DNA of 64,000 bases from Ralstonia mannitolilytica (GTDB lineage Bacteria; Pseudomonadota; Gammaproteobacteria; Burkholderiales; Burkholderiaceae): assembly GCF_905397375.1 (NCBI RefSeq), contig NZ_CAJPVG010000001.1, positions 434,001 to 498,000 of the forward strand. Reading direction: 5' to 3'. Every line of letters begins with the position of its first letter. Position 1 is the first letter of the stretch. A model generated the notes under the pieces. That model had not been told where the DNA came from and did no database searches. It saw nothing but the letters and a program-made list of their open reading frames with translations. Below are positions 7,899-16,700 of the stretch, in pieces. The position numbers and the translations under genes were made by a program.

Positions 7899-8522
7899 TC
7901 AGGCCACCAGCGGCATCAGCAGCAGCCGGTCCGCCAGCTCTTGGCGAAAACGATCGAATGCGTGCGGGGCAACGTCGGGCCGGCCCATGTTCTGCAGCCG
8001 TATCCCTTCCACCTGCCGGATGCCCATGGTCGCAAACACATAGCGCAGATATGGCATCAGGAAGTCGGTCTGGGCGTGGGCGCCGTCAAAGTTGCCGCCC
8101 GATGCCGACACCACGAGCACGGGGCGGTCCGCCAGCATGCCGACCTTCCCTTGCGGCGAGCCGCGGAACGTACGTCCGGGCCGCACCACGAGGTCGATCC
8201 ACGCCTTGAGCACCGACGGCACGGTGTAGTTGTGCACCGGCGTGGAGATCAGTACCGCATCGGCCGCTTCGAGTTCGGCGATCAGCGTTTCAGACAGGAC
8301 CAGTTCCGCGCGATGGGCGTCGGTGCGGTTGGCGTCGGGCATGAGGCTGGCCTCGACGAAGCCGGCATCGGGATGCGGCAGCGGCGTCGCAGCCAGGTCG
8401 CGCTCGATGATGCGCAGGCCGCTGGCCGCCTCGGCGAGCTGCCCGAGCACGAGTTGCGCGCCGCGCCGGCTGTGCGAGCGTGCTTCGCGCGGGCTCACTG
8501 CCACATGCAGCAGCGTCGTCAT
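7899..8522 (-). CDS. FMN-dependent NAD(P)H oxidoreductase, azoreductase type
   Basis: 207-residue flavodoxin-fold protein of the AzoR/NQO family. Visible landmarks: LLHVAVSPREARSHSRR phosphate-binding start, LISTPVHNYTVPSVLKAWIDLVVRPGRTF (FMN-binding loop and dimer region), and VVSASGGNF. It should reduce quinones or azo compounds with NAD(P)H in the cytoplasm. Its ATG overlaps the stop of the upstream acetyltransferase (ATGA), so it is the third gene of the operon 9471-7899, under the divergent MarR regulator. A role in quinone or electrophile detoxification is inferred from family and context. Confidence 0.85.
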   Translation of the reverse strand: MTTLLHVAVSPREARSHSRRGAQLVLGQLAEAASGLRIIERDLAATPLPHPDAGFVEASLMPDANRTDAHRAELVLSETLIAELEAADAVLISTPVHNYTVPSVLKAWIDLVVRPGRTFRGSPQGKVGMLADRPVLVVSASGGNFDGAHAQTDFLMPYLRYVFATMGIRQVEGIRLQNMGRPDVAPHAFDRFRQELADRLLLMPLVA

Positions 8523-8980
8523 TGCATGCCTCCGAACTGCGCCTTGACGCCGGTGTTGAATCCGAAGCGCAAGGCACCGGCCAGCAGGCCGTTTCGATAA
8601 TAGAAGCGGTGCCCGAGCACGTTGGACAGCGGCGTGTCCAGCACGAGCCGCGTGCAGCCCATGCGCGCTGCCTCGGCCTTGAGGTGGTCCATCAGCACGT
8701 TGCCGAGGCCGCTGCTGCGCAGGCGGTTGTCGGTCACCAGATCGTCGACATACAGGAATGGCCCGTAGACGAGGTTCTCCTGCAGCCGGTAGCCAGCCAA
8801 GGCGACAGGCTCACCGCCGCGCCAGACGGCGATGAGGCGATAGCCGTCTTCCACCTGGCGGCGCCAGCGCGCGACGAGTTCATCGGCGTCAGCCAGGTGC
8901 GGCCGCAGCTGGTGCATGACGGCAAAGCAGGCGCGCACCGCCGCTTCGCCTTCAACGGGGCGGATGGCTTCCATGGTCAT
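8519..8980 (-). CDS. GNAT family N-acetyltransferase
   Basis: 153 residues with the GNAT fold: LYVDDLVTDNRLRSSGLGNVLMDHLKAEAARMGCTRLVLDT contains the acetyl-CoA-binding R/Q-x-x-G-x-G/A equivalent (RSSGLGN) followed by the usual helix, then FYYRNGL. Start ATG 8980 overlaps the stop of the AhpD-like gene (ATGA) and its own stop overlaps the azoreductase start, so the three genes are translationally coupled. Acceptor substrate unknown. Confidence 0.85.
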   Translation of the reverse strand: MTMEAIRPVEGEAAVRACFAVMHQLRPHLADADELVARWRRQVEDGYRLIAVWRGGEPVALAGYRLQENLVYGPFLYVDDLVTDNRLRSSGLGNVLMDHLKAEAARMGCTRLVLDTPLSNVLGHRFYYRNGLLAGALRFGFNTGVKAQFGGMQ

Positions 8981-9471
8981 GCCTCGGCCGGCGCGGGGGC
9001 CGGCACCTGCGGCGCAAAGCGCATCGCAATGGCGATGCGGTTCCACGCCTGGATGTTGGCGATGGCCGCCGTGAGGAAGGCGACCTCCATCCGGGAGAAA
9101 TGCTGGCGCACGGCTTCGTATTCGTGGTCTTCCACGCCATGGTCGGCCGCCCTGGCCAGCGTGGTCAGCGCTTCCGTCCAGGCCAGCGCGGCACGCTCGC
9201 GCGGCGTGAAGACCGCTGGCGTATCGCGCCACACGGCCGCCAGGTCCAGCTTGGCCGAAGCCACGCCGAGCTTGCGCGCGAGGTTCAGGTGGAACTGCAC
9301 GCAGAACGCGCAGCCGTTGATTTGCGAGGCGCGCAGCTTGACGAGCTCCGTCAGCGGTTTCTCCAGACCCGACGCGTCCACCGCCTTGCCCAGCGCCTGC
9401 AATGCCGGCGCCACGCCGACGGCGGTGTCGACAAACTCGGCGTAATTCATGCGGGGAGAGAGATCTTCCAT
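8977..9471 (-). CDS. Carboxymuconolactone decarboxylase/AhpD-like protein
   Basis: 164-residue all-helical CMD-domain protein. The alkylhydroperoxidase motif is complete: ELVKLRASQINGCAFCVQFHLNLARKLG with the C-x-x-C pair and downstream His of the AhpD active site. Such proteins use the CxxC for peroxide or thiol-disulfide chemistry. First gene of a three-gene operon divergent from a MarR regulator 79 bp away, so probably repressed by it and induced by oxidants or electrophiles. Confidence 0.88.
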   Translation of the reverse strand: MEDLSPRMNYAEFVDTAVGVAPALQALGKAVDASGLEKPLTELVKLRASQINGCAFCVQFHLNLARKLGVASAKLDLAAVWRDTPAVFTPRERAALAWTEALTTLARAADHGVEDHEYEAVRQHFSRMEVAFLTAAIANIQAWNRIAIAMRFAPQVPAPAPAEA

Positions 9472-9522
9472 GCCTGACTCCTGGTTGAGGGTTGATTGGA
9501 GCGTTGGTGGTAATATCAGTGC

Positions 9523-9539
9523 TCGAACATCTTATTCGA
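9523..9539. promoter_or_regulatory. Candidate MarR operator
   Basis: Inverted repeat TCGAA-N7-TTCGA in the 79-bp gap between the AhpD-like operon and the divergent marR gene, the expected position and size for a MarR dimer site controlling both directions. No biochemical evidence. Confidence 0.5.
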
Positions 9540-9550
9540 ACTCTGACATC

Positions 9551-10057
9551 ATGGGCAAGCGCACCACCTCCGCCAACGTGGGCAACGACACCTCTTCCCC
9601 CGCCATCCCCCCGCTTGGCCAGGGCAAGCGCGGCGAGCAAGGCTATCTTGGCTATCTGCTGCGGCAGGCCAGCGCGGCACATCGCCTGCGCATGGAGCGC
9701 GCCATGGCTGACGTCGGCGTGACGCTCCCGCAATTCCTGGTGCTGACGATGATCCGCGCGTACCCCGGCATCTCCAACGCCGACCTCGCCCGCCTGGCGC
9801 TGCTCACGCCGCAGACGGTGAGCGTGATCGTCGCCAACCTGGAACGCAGCGGCGCCATCGCGCGGCGGCCGCACGCGGTACACGGCCGCATCCAGCACAT
9901 CGACGTCACACCGGAAGGCCTCGCGCTGCTGGACGCGTGCCGCAAGCGCTCAGGCGGCATCGAACGGGAACTGCTGGCGGGCTTTTCACCCGAAGAAGAA
10001 CAGGTCGTACGGCGCTGGCTCGTGCATGTGGCCATGCTGGGCGGCGACAACGACTAG
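9551..10057 (+). CDS. MarR family transcriptional regulator
   Basis: 168 residues with a complete MarR winged helix: LPQFLVLTMIRAYPGISNADLARLALLTPQTVSVIVANLERSGAIARRPHAVHGRIQHIDVTPEGLALLDACR, i.e. helix-turn-helix then the basic wing. The ATG at 9551 was chosen because it starts just after the operator region; the same frame is open further upstream but would run into the divergent gene. The only Cys is in the C-terminal part (DACRKR), so an OhrR-type N-terminal peroxide-sensing Cys is absent; ligand sensing is more likely. Expected to repress itself and the divergent AhpD-like/GNAT/azoreductase operon. Confidence 0.85.
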   Translation: MGKRTTSANVGNDTSSPAIPPLGQGKRGEQGYLGYLLRQASAAHRLRMERAMADVGVTLPQFLVLTMIRAYPGISNADLARLALLTPQTVSVIVANLERSGAIARRPHAVHGRIQHIDVTPEGLALLDACRKRSGGIERELLAGFSPEEEQVVRRWLVHVAMLGGDND

Positions 10058-10088
10058 GCGGGCTCCGTTTTTTTTTCTGTCATCGCCC

Positions 10089-10136
10089 TTGACTTCTGCA
10101 GGGCGGCCACTATCATCCGATGTATCTTACGATATA
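10089..10136 (+). promoter_or_regulatory. Promoter and operator of the PadR/siderophore-reductase operon
   Basis: A -35 TTGACT (10089-10094) and -10 TATCAT (10111-10116) are separated by 16 bp. Five bases after the -10, at the expected transcription start, lies an AT-rich inverted repeat TGTATC-N4-GATATA (10121-10136). Both patterns stand out in this GC-rich sequence. The layout suggests autorepression by the PadR protein encoded immediately downstream. Confidence 0.65.
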
Positions 10137-10164
10137 TCTGATGATGTACTGCAGGAGAGCGACG

Positions 10165-10833
10165 ATGCACGGATGGTTCGGACGCCACCACAAGCTGTGG
10201 CTGGAAAAGCATTTCATGATGGGTCGCCACGGTCATGGCCGCGGCGGTTTCGGGCGTGGCATGGGCGGCTTCGGCGGCCCCGGCGGCTATGGTGAAGGCG
10301 ATGATGAGGGCGGCAGTCCCTGGCGTGGCCGCCGATTGAGTTCGGCCGACCTGCAGCTCGTGCTGCTGGCGCTGCTCAAGGACGCGCCGCGCCATGGCTA
10401 CGAACTGATCAAGGCCGTCGAAGAGCATTCGCTCGGTTTCTATACGCCGAGCCCCGGCATGGTCTACCCGGCGCTGTCGTACCTGGAAGACCACGGCTTT
10501 GCGTCGGTCACCGCCGAGGGTAACAAGAAGCGCTACGGCATCACGCCCGAAGGAGAGGCGTGGCTGGCCGAGCGGCAGCACAGTGCCGACGCCATCCTGG
10601 CGCAGTTGCGCGCCATGGGCGAACGCGTCAAGCGCATGAACGAGGCCATGGCCTTCGACCGCGAAACCGACAATGCGGCCGAATGGGCCGACGCGGGCCA
10701 CGACCCGCTGCGCACCGCGCGCTGGCGCCTGAAGTTTGCGCTCATGGAAAAACGCTTCGCCTCGCGCGAAGAACAGCAGCGCGTGGCCGACATCCTGCTA
10801 CGCGCCCTCAAGGAAATCACCGGAGAGCGCTAA
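10165..10833 (+). CDS. yqjI: PadR family regulator with His/Gly-rich N-terminus, YqjI-like
   Basis: 222 residues. Residues 1-55 are rich in His, Gly and Met (MHGWFGRHHKLWLEKHFMMG, then HGHGRGG and repeated GG motifs); a PadR winged helix follows (LQLVLLALLKDAPRHGYELIKAVEEHSLGFYTPSPGMVYPALSYLEDHGF, wing NKKRYGITPEG), then a C-terminal coiled dimerisation helix. E. coli YqjI has the same layout: a PadR repressor with a metal-binding His-rich extension that responds to nickel and controls the ferric reductase gene yqjH. Here the yqjH-like gene follows 27 bp downstream on the same strand, rather than divergent as in E. coli. The start at 10165 follows an AGGAGA site. Metal response is inferred. 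Confidence 0.85.
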   Translation: MHGWFGRHHKLWLEKHFMMGRHGHGRGGFGRGMGGFGGPGGYGEGDDEGGSPWRGRRLSSADLQLVLLALLKDAPRHGYELIKAVEEHSLGFYTPSPGMVYPALSYLEDHGFASVTAEGNKKRYGITPEGEAWLAERQHSADAILAQLRAMGERVKRMNEAMAFDRETDNAAEWADAGHDPLRTARWRLKFALMEKRFASREEQQRVADILLRALKEITGER

Positions 10834-10860
10834 GCCGCCCTTCCTTTTCCGCAGCCATCT

Positions 10861-11682
10861 ATGTTTGCCTTCTATCGCACACAAGGTCTCATGTCGCAGC
10901 TGCTCAGTTCCACTCCGCCCGCCACGCGCCGCATGCGCGTTCGCGCCATCCACACGCTGTCGCCACGCATGCGGCGCGTCGTCTTTACCGGCACACACCC
11001 CACCGAGCTTGCAGATCTCGCCAATGCCCCGCCGGGCGCGGCGATCAAGCTGATGTTTCCGCAGGGCACAGCCGGCGCGACGCGCACGCTCGGGCGCGCC
11101 TACACCGTGCGCCACTATCACGCCGAGCGCGGTGAACTCGACATCGATTTCGTGGTGCATGACGAGACACCGGTCGCACGGCACGGCCCCGCCGCGCGCT
11201 GGCTCGAGCGCGCGGCACCCGGCGACGAAGTCGAGTTTGCCGGCCCCAAACGCGGGTTCGTTGCCGACCCGAGCGCGCCGTGGACATTGCTGATCGGCGA
11301 CGAAACCGCCCTGCCGGCCATCTTCGCCATCCTGGAGCACCTGCCCGAACCGGCGCAGGTGCAGACCTACATCGCCATCGGCGACGCCCGCGCACGGTTG
11401 CCACTGGACGGCCCCTTCGCGGCACACCCGCGCAGCCGCAACATCCATTGGGTGGAAAGCGACACCGCGCATGCGGGCGCCATGATGGTCGGCGCACTGA
11501 CGGCGCAGCCCATGCCTGCCGGCACGCCGCAGGTGTTCCTGGCCGGCGAATCGTCGTTGCTCAAACAGGTGCGCACGCTGCTGGAAGGCGCGTGGGCCGT
11601 GCCGCGCGAGGTCATCGACGCCAAGGGATACTGGACGGCGGGCCTGTCGCGCGAAGAACGCAAGGCGCAGGAAGCACGCTGA
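10861..11682 (+). CDS. yqjH: Siderophore-interacting protein, YqjH-like ferric-siderophore reductase
   Basis: 273-residue FAD-dependent reductase of the SIP family. The FAD motif R-x-Y-T is RAYTVR, followed by ELDIDFVVH and GPAARWLERAAPGDEVEFAGP; the NAD(P)H-binding region has WTLLIGDETALPAIFAILE and the C-terminal W-x-x-G element is YWTAGLSREER. It should reduce ferric siderophores in the cytoplasm to release iron. An in-frame ATG at 10891 with an AAGG site 5 nt upstream is a plausible shorter start (263 residues, closer to E. coli YqjH). Co-transcribed with the YqjI-like repressor. Confidence 0.9.
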   Translation: MFAFYRTQGLMSQLLSSTPPATRRMRVRAIHTLSPRMRRVVFTGTHPTELADLANAPPGAAIKLMFPQGTAGATRTLGRAYTVRHYHAERGELDIDFVVHDETPVARHGPAARWLERAAPGDEVEFAGPKRGFVADPSAPWTLLIGDETALPAIFAILEHLPEPAQVQTYIAIGDARARLPLDGPFAAHPRSRNIHWVESDTAHAGAMMVGALTAQPMPAGTPQVFLAGESSLLKQVRTLLEGAWAVPREVIDAKGYWTAGLSREERKAQEAR

Positions 11683-11700
11683 CGCGTACCGGCCGCGCCT

Positions 11701-11958
11701 TCAGGTCGCGGCTTTTGCGCCCGGGTTTGGCGCCACGCCGATGACCCACTCGCGCAGCAGCCGCTGACCGTGCAGCAGCGCCGCGTCCATCGCCTCGCGC
11801 GGCGAACCGAACGTGCAGCCCGGGCGCACGGGCTGCGAACCTGTCAGCGACTGGCCCTCCGCGCTGCGAAACACCACGTCGATACGTGCCTCCCAGCCGC
11901 GCACACCGGCCGGCGTCACGCGCGGGACGATCTCGACGTCCCCGGAAATCTTGTTCAC
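11701..11958 (-). CDS. Conserved hypothetical protein, 85 residues
   Basis: I do not recognise a named family. A GTG at 11958 with GGAGG 6 nt upstream is the best start; an ATG at 11994 would add 12 residues but has no ribosome site. Sequence: NKISGDVEIVPRVTPAGVRGWEARIDVVF, then a C-terminal amphipathic helix (AMDAALLHGQRLLREWVIG). Likely a small soluble cytoplasmic protein of mixed alpha/beta fold. Convergent with the SIP gene (18 bp between stops). Confidence 0.6.
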   Translation of the reverse strand: MNKISGDVEIVPRVTPAGVRGWEARIDVVFRSAEGQSLTGSQPVRPGCTFGSPREAMDAALLHGQRLLREWVIGVAPNPGAKAAT

Positions 11959-12047
11959 CTCGTTCCTCCATTCCCCGCGCCTTGACGGGCGCATCGCGGT
12001 TTTTTCATAGCAACGGCCGTGCCCGTTTCAGGTGAGTGCGCATGTAC

Positions 12048-12061
12048 TTGATCCAGGTCAA
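12048..12061. promoter_or_regulatory. FNR/ANR-like box upstream of the Aer-like chemoreceptor
   Basis: TTGATCCAGGTCAA matches the FNR consensus TTGAT-N4-ATCAA with one mismatch. It lies 106 bp before the chemoreceptor ATG, with a weak -10-like element near 12082-12087, a spacing compatible with activation from about -41.5. It is also 90 bp upstream of the divergent hypothetical gene's start. Confidence 0.5.
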
Positions 12062-12166
12062 ACTGCGTCGCCGCCGCCACCTTTAGGGCAGCGGCAGTGT
12101 GCCGTTGCAAGGGAGGACATCCCATTTTTCCCTCCCATTGCTCCGCGCCCCGAAGCGCCGCATCCC

Positions 12167-13756
12167 ATGCGCAAGAACCTGCCCGTCACCCAGGCCGAAA
12201 CCGCCCTCACCCCAACGGACTACCTGATCTCCCGGACCGACCTCAAAGGCCGCATCGTCTTCGCCAACCCGGCGTTCGTGCGTGTCAGCGGCTTTGCACA
12301 CGAAGAGCTGATCGGCGCGCCGCACAACCTCGTGCGCCACCCTGACATGCCCGAAGCCGCCTTTGCCGATCTGTGGGCCACGCTGCAAGCCGGCAAGCCG
12401 TGGCGCGGTCTCGTCAAGAACCGACGCAAGGACGGCGGCTTCTACTGGGTGCTTGCCAACGTGACGCCGGTGTTCCAGAACGGCGCGATTGTCGGCTACA
12501 CGTCGGTGCGCTCCATGGCCACGCCTGCGCAGGTGGCCCGTGCCGAACGCGCCTACGCGGCCATCAACGCGGGCGACCGGTCGTACACCGTGCGTGCAGG
12601 GCACATCCAGCGCACGGGCTGGCGGCGTGCGCTGAACCTGTTCCAGCGCGACAGCCTGCGCTTCAAGGTGATCGGGCTGCAAACCCTGATCGCCATTGCG
12701 ATCCTGATCGGTACGCTGTGGGCGCACATCGCGCTGGAAGCGGCCGACCTGCACGGCACGCCGTGGCTTGTGCTGAGCCGCGACTGGCTGTGGCTGACCG
12801 GCGTGGGTTGCGCGGGGTTGGCGACGCTGTCCGGCATGCTGCTGGCCCGCACGCTGATCGGCCCACTTGAAGAAGCGGCCACGCTGGCCACACGCCTGGC
12901 GGCCGGCGATCTCACCTCGGCGGTGGACGTGCGCGCCACGGGCGAACTTGGCGAAGTGATGCGCGCCATGGGCACGATGCGCGCAAGCCTGTCGTCCATC
13001 GTGCGCGACATCCAGGATGGCGCCGCCAACGTTGCGCACAGCACGCTGCAGATCTCGGCCGGCAACCATGACCTGTCGTCGCGCACCGAGCAGCAGGCGG
13101 CGGCACTCGAGCAGACCGCGTCGAGCATGGATGAGCTCACCTCGATGGTGGCCGCCAATGCCGACCACGCCCGCGAGGCCACCGCGCTGGCCGAGCAGGC
13201 CTCCACGGTCGCGGCCGACGGCGGCCAGCTCGTGCAGCGCGTGGTGCAGACCATGGACGCCATCCGCGCCGACAGCCAGCGCGTGACCGAGATCATCGCC
13301 ACCATCGAGAGCATCGCGTTCCAGACCAACATCCTGGCGCTCAATGCCGCCGTGGAAGCCGCACGCGCCGGCGAGGAAGGCCGCGGCTTTGCCGTGGTGG
13401 CCGGCGAGGTGCGCAGCCTTGCCCAGCGCAGCGCCCAGGCCGCGGCGCAGAGCAAGGAGATCATTCGCGCGTCCGACCAGTCCGTGCGCGATGGTGTGGA
13501 GCTGGTGCACCAGGCCGGCGCCACGATGACGCAGATCGTGCAGTCGGTGCAGACCGTCACGCAGCTCATGTCGGAAATCTCGGCCAGTTCGCGCGAGCAG
13601 AGCAGCGGTATCGCGCAGATCAACGCGGCAGTCTCGCAGCTCGACGGGGTGACGCAGCAGAACGCCACGCTGGTGGAAGAGGCGGCGGCGGCAGCCTCCA
13701 TGCTGGCGCGCCAGTCCGAAGCGCTGAAGCATGCCGTGGCAGTGTTCCGCGCATGA
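12167..13756 (+). CDS. aer: Aer-like aerotaxis/energy-taxis receptor (PAS-HAMP-MCP)
   Basis: 529 residues. An N-terminal PAS domain (about 20-115) has the Aer signature: DYLISRTDLKGRIVFANPAFVRVSGFAHEELIGAPHNLVRHPDMP, then WRGLVKNRRKDGGFYWVLANVTP, which binds FAD in E. coli Aer. Two hydrophobic helices (about 172-190 and 208-228) with almost no periplasmic loop follow, then HAMP (about 228-280) and a long MCP coiled coil whose hairpin tip is IAFQTNILALNAAVEAARAGEEGRGFAVVAGEVRSLAQRSA. No C-terminal CheR-binding NWETF peptide. It would sense redox state or oxygen from the cytoplasm and signal to CheA/CheW. The ATG at 12167 begins the domain. The FNR-like box fits oxygen-dependent expression. Confidence 0.92.
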   Translation: MRKNLPVTQAETALTPTDYLISRTDLKGRIVFANPAFVRVSGFAHEELIGAPHNLVRHPDMPEAAFADLWATLQAGKPWRGLVKNRRKDGGFYWVLANVTPVFQNGAIVGYTSVRSMATPAQVARAERAYAAINAGDRSYTVRAGHIQRTGWRRALNLFQRDSLRFKVIGLQTLIAIAILIGTLWAHIALEAADLHGTPWLVLSRDWLWLTGVGCAGLATLSGMLLARTLIGPLEEAATLATRLAAGDLTSAVDVRATGELGEVMRAMGTMRASLSSIVRDIQDGAANVAHSTLQISAGNHDLSSRTEQQAAALEQTASSMDELTSMVAANADHAREATALAEQASTVAADGGQLVQRVVQTMDAIRADSQRVTEIIATIESIAFQTNILALNAAVEAARAGEEGRGFAVVAGEVRSLAQRSAQAAAQSKEIIRASDQSVRDGVELVHQAGATMTQIVQSVQTVTQLMSEISASSREQSSGIAQINAAVSQLDGVTQQNATLVEEAAAAASMLARQSEALKHAVAVFRA

Positions 13757-13773
13757 CGCCGTGGCGGCGGCGC

Positions 13774-16700
13774 CTACAGGGCGAATCGCGTATCGCGCTC
13801 GAGCAGCGCCGTCACCGCATCGGGCAGCAGCGGCTCGCTGAAGTAATAGCCCTGCAGCACGTCGCACTGGTGTGAGGCCAGGAAGGCCGACTGCGCCGGG
13901 TCCTCCACGCCTTCGGCGCACACCTTCACGCCGAGGTTGTGCGCCAGCACCACCACCGTCGTGCAGATGGCCGCATCGTTGGAGTCGCGATCGATGTCCT
14001 TGACAAAGGCGCGGTCGATCTTGATGAGGTCGATCGGCAGGCGCTTGAGGTAGGCCAGGCTCGAATACCCGGTCCCGAAATCGTCGATGGCGATGCGCAC
14101 GCCCAGTTGCCGGATCGCGGTGAGGTCTTCGATCGTACGCTCGGTGCCCTCCATCAGCATCGACTCGGTCACCTCCAGCTCCAGGAAACCGGAGCTCAGG
14201 CCATACTCGCGCTGCAGCCTGAGCAGCGTCGGCAGCACGGTGCCCCGCTTGAACTGCAGCGGCGACACGTTCACGGCCACGGTCAGCCCGTCGGCCAGGC
14301 CGCGTGAGTGCCATTCCGCGCGCTGGCGCGCCGCCTCGCTCAGCACCCAGTTGCCGATCTCGACAATCAGGCCGCTCTCTTCGGCCACCGGAATGAACGC
14401 GGCCGGCGGCAGCAGCCCGCGCGTCGGGTGGACCCAGCGGATCAGTGCTTCAAGACCGCATACGCGACCGGTCCGGCTATCGACTTGCGGCTGATACAGC
14501 AGCCGGAACTGGCCGTGCTCCAGTGCGGCCCGGATCTGGTGCTCGAGGTTCAGGCGGTACGACACGCCAATGTCCATCTCGGGCGCGAAGAACTCCAGCC
14601 GGTTGCGACCGTTCTGCTTGGCCGCGTACATCGCCATTTCTGCGTGGCGGATCAGCGTGTCGGCATCGGGGCCGTGGGCAGGATATTCCGCCACCCCGAT
14701 ACTGGCGGTGACGAACACCTCGTGGCCTTCCGCCCGGATGGGTTCGGCAAACAGGTCGAAGCCGAAATCCACGCCGCGCGAACCGGCATGCGAAATCACC
14801 AGCGCAAAGACATCGCCGCCAAAGCGCGCGACGGTGTCCACCGAATCGGCGGCGTCGCGCAGGCGCTCGGCCACGCGGCGCAGGACTTCGTCGCCCAGCA
14901 GGTGGCCCAGGCTGTCATTGACAACCTTGAAGCGATCGATGTTGACGAGCGCCACGTAGAACCGGCTGCGCTGGCGCGCCGCCATCTCGACCGCCTGCTG
15001 CACGCGGTCGGCCAGCAACGTGCGGTTGGGCAGGCCGGTGAGCGGATCGATCGTGGCGTGCTGCGCAAGGCGCGCGCGCGTCATCTCCTGCTCGGTCACG
15101 TCGTCCTGAATGCCGACGTAGTGCGTCACCACACCCTGCGTATCACGCACGGGCGAGAGCAGGAAATTGTTCAGGAACGCGTGCCCGTCCTTGCGGAAGT
15201 TGCGCAGCAGCACGCGGATCTCACTGGCGTCGCGCAACGCCGCGCGGACTTCATTGAGCGCCGGCTGCCCTGGCTCGGACGAATGCAGGAAGCGGCAATT
15301 GCGGCCGAGCACCTCTTCAGCGCGATAGCCGGTCATCCGCTCGAAGCCCGGGTTCACATAGACGACGGGAAGGTCCGGCTGCTGGGCATCGGCCACGGTG
15401 ATGCCGGACGGCACCGATTCGACCACACGGCGCAGCAGACGCAGCTGCTCGTCTGATTCGCGTCGCTCGGTGATGTCCTGCATGGTGCCGAACAGCGCGA
15501 CGACTTCGCCCTGCTCGTTGCGCTCGATGTTGCCTCGCGAGAGCACCCAGCGGCGCTCGCCATCGCGGCGGATCATCTCCAGTTCCAGCGAGTACGGCTG
15601 GCCTTCGGTAACGGCGCGGCTCGCGGCCTCGCGCAGGCGGTGGTAGCTGTCTGCGGTGAAAAACTGCGCCTGCTGCGCAAAGGTCGGGGGTGCGCCAGGC
15701 GGGGTTCCCGTCAGCACGTACATGCCTGAAGACCACGTGGTGGAGTCGCGCAGCACGTCCCAGCGCCAGCTGCCGAGCTGGGCGATCTGCTCGGCCACGC
15801 GCAGGTTCGCCTCGCTTGCGCGCAGCTCCTGCTCGATGGCGGAGCGCTGCGAGATGTCCGTCACGCCGCCCACCATGCGCAGGGCGCGGCCATCTTCTGC
15901 GCGATACAGGCTCGCCCGAATTTCCACCGTGCGCGTGGTGCGATTGGCGTCGATCACTCGGCAGACCTGGTGCCAGCTGTCGCGATCGGAATTCAGTGCC
16001 GCGCGCAGTGCAGCGCCAAACGCCTCGACATCGTCCGGATGCACGAACTGCTGGAACGTCAGCGTGCGCGAAACGCCGTCCCCCTCGCTGGGCCCGAGCA
16101 GCGCATCGCTGCCGAGCAGGCGGTGCAGGCTGGCATTGGCCCACGACTCTCCGGTGGCGATATCCCAGTCGAAGATCCAGTCGTTGGTGGCGCGCGCCAC
16201 ACGCTGGAAGCGCTCGGTCAGGCGGTGAACGGTGGCGTCGTGGCGCGCGATAGCGGCGCGCATCTCGTTGAAGGTGCGCTCGAGCAGCGAGAGTTCATCG
16301 CGCGCATCGCCATGCTCGGTGACCCGCGCCGAGAAGTCGCCGCGCGTGTAATGGCGCGCCGCGTCGACGAGCGCATCGATGCGGGGCATCACGAGCCGGC
16401 GCATCGCGCCCTGGATCAGCGCAAGCAGCAGCGCCACCATCAGCAGGATCGCGCCGCCGCCGGCCAGCGTGATGTTGCGCTGCTGGCGGACGATATCGCT
16501 GGCATCCAACCCGCGCACGACGTGCAGGCGGCCGGCGGCTGCGTGCGGCGGCACCGCCATGGCGGCATAGGCGCGCGGCACACCGTCGGCGTCGTTGGTC
16601 AGCAGGGGCCGGCCGGCTGGACCAGGCATGACGGACAGCGCCTCGCGCACAACCGGCGGCATGCCCGCGCGCGCGGGTTCGCCCAGGTGCGAGAGCACGT

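Noticed and set aside
12083..14314. A 743-codon minus-strand frame across the chemoreceptor and the end of the LOV-GGDEF-EAL gene
   Set aside because: It lacks domains and mirrors two well-supported genes.
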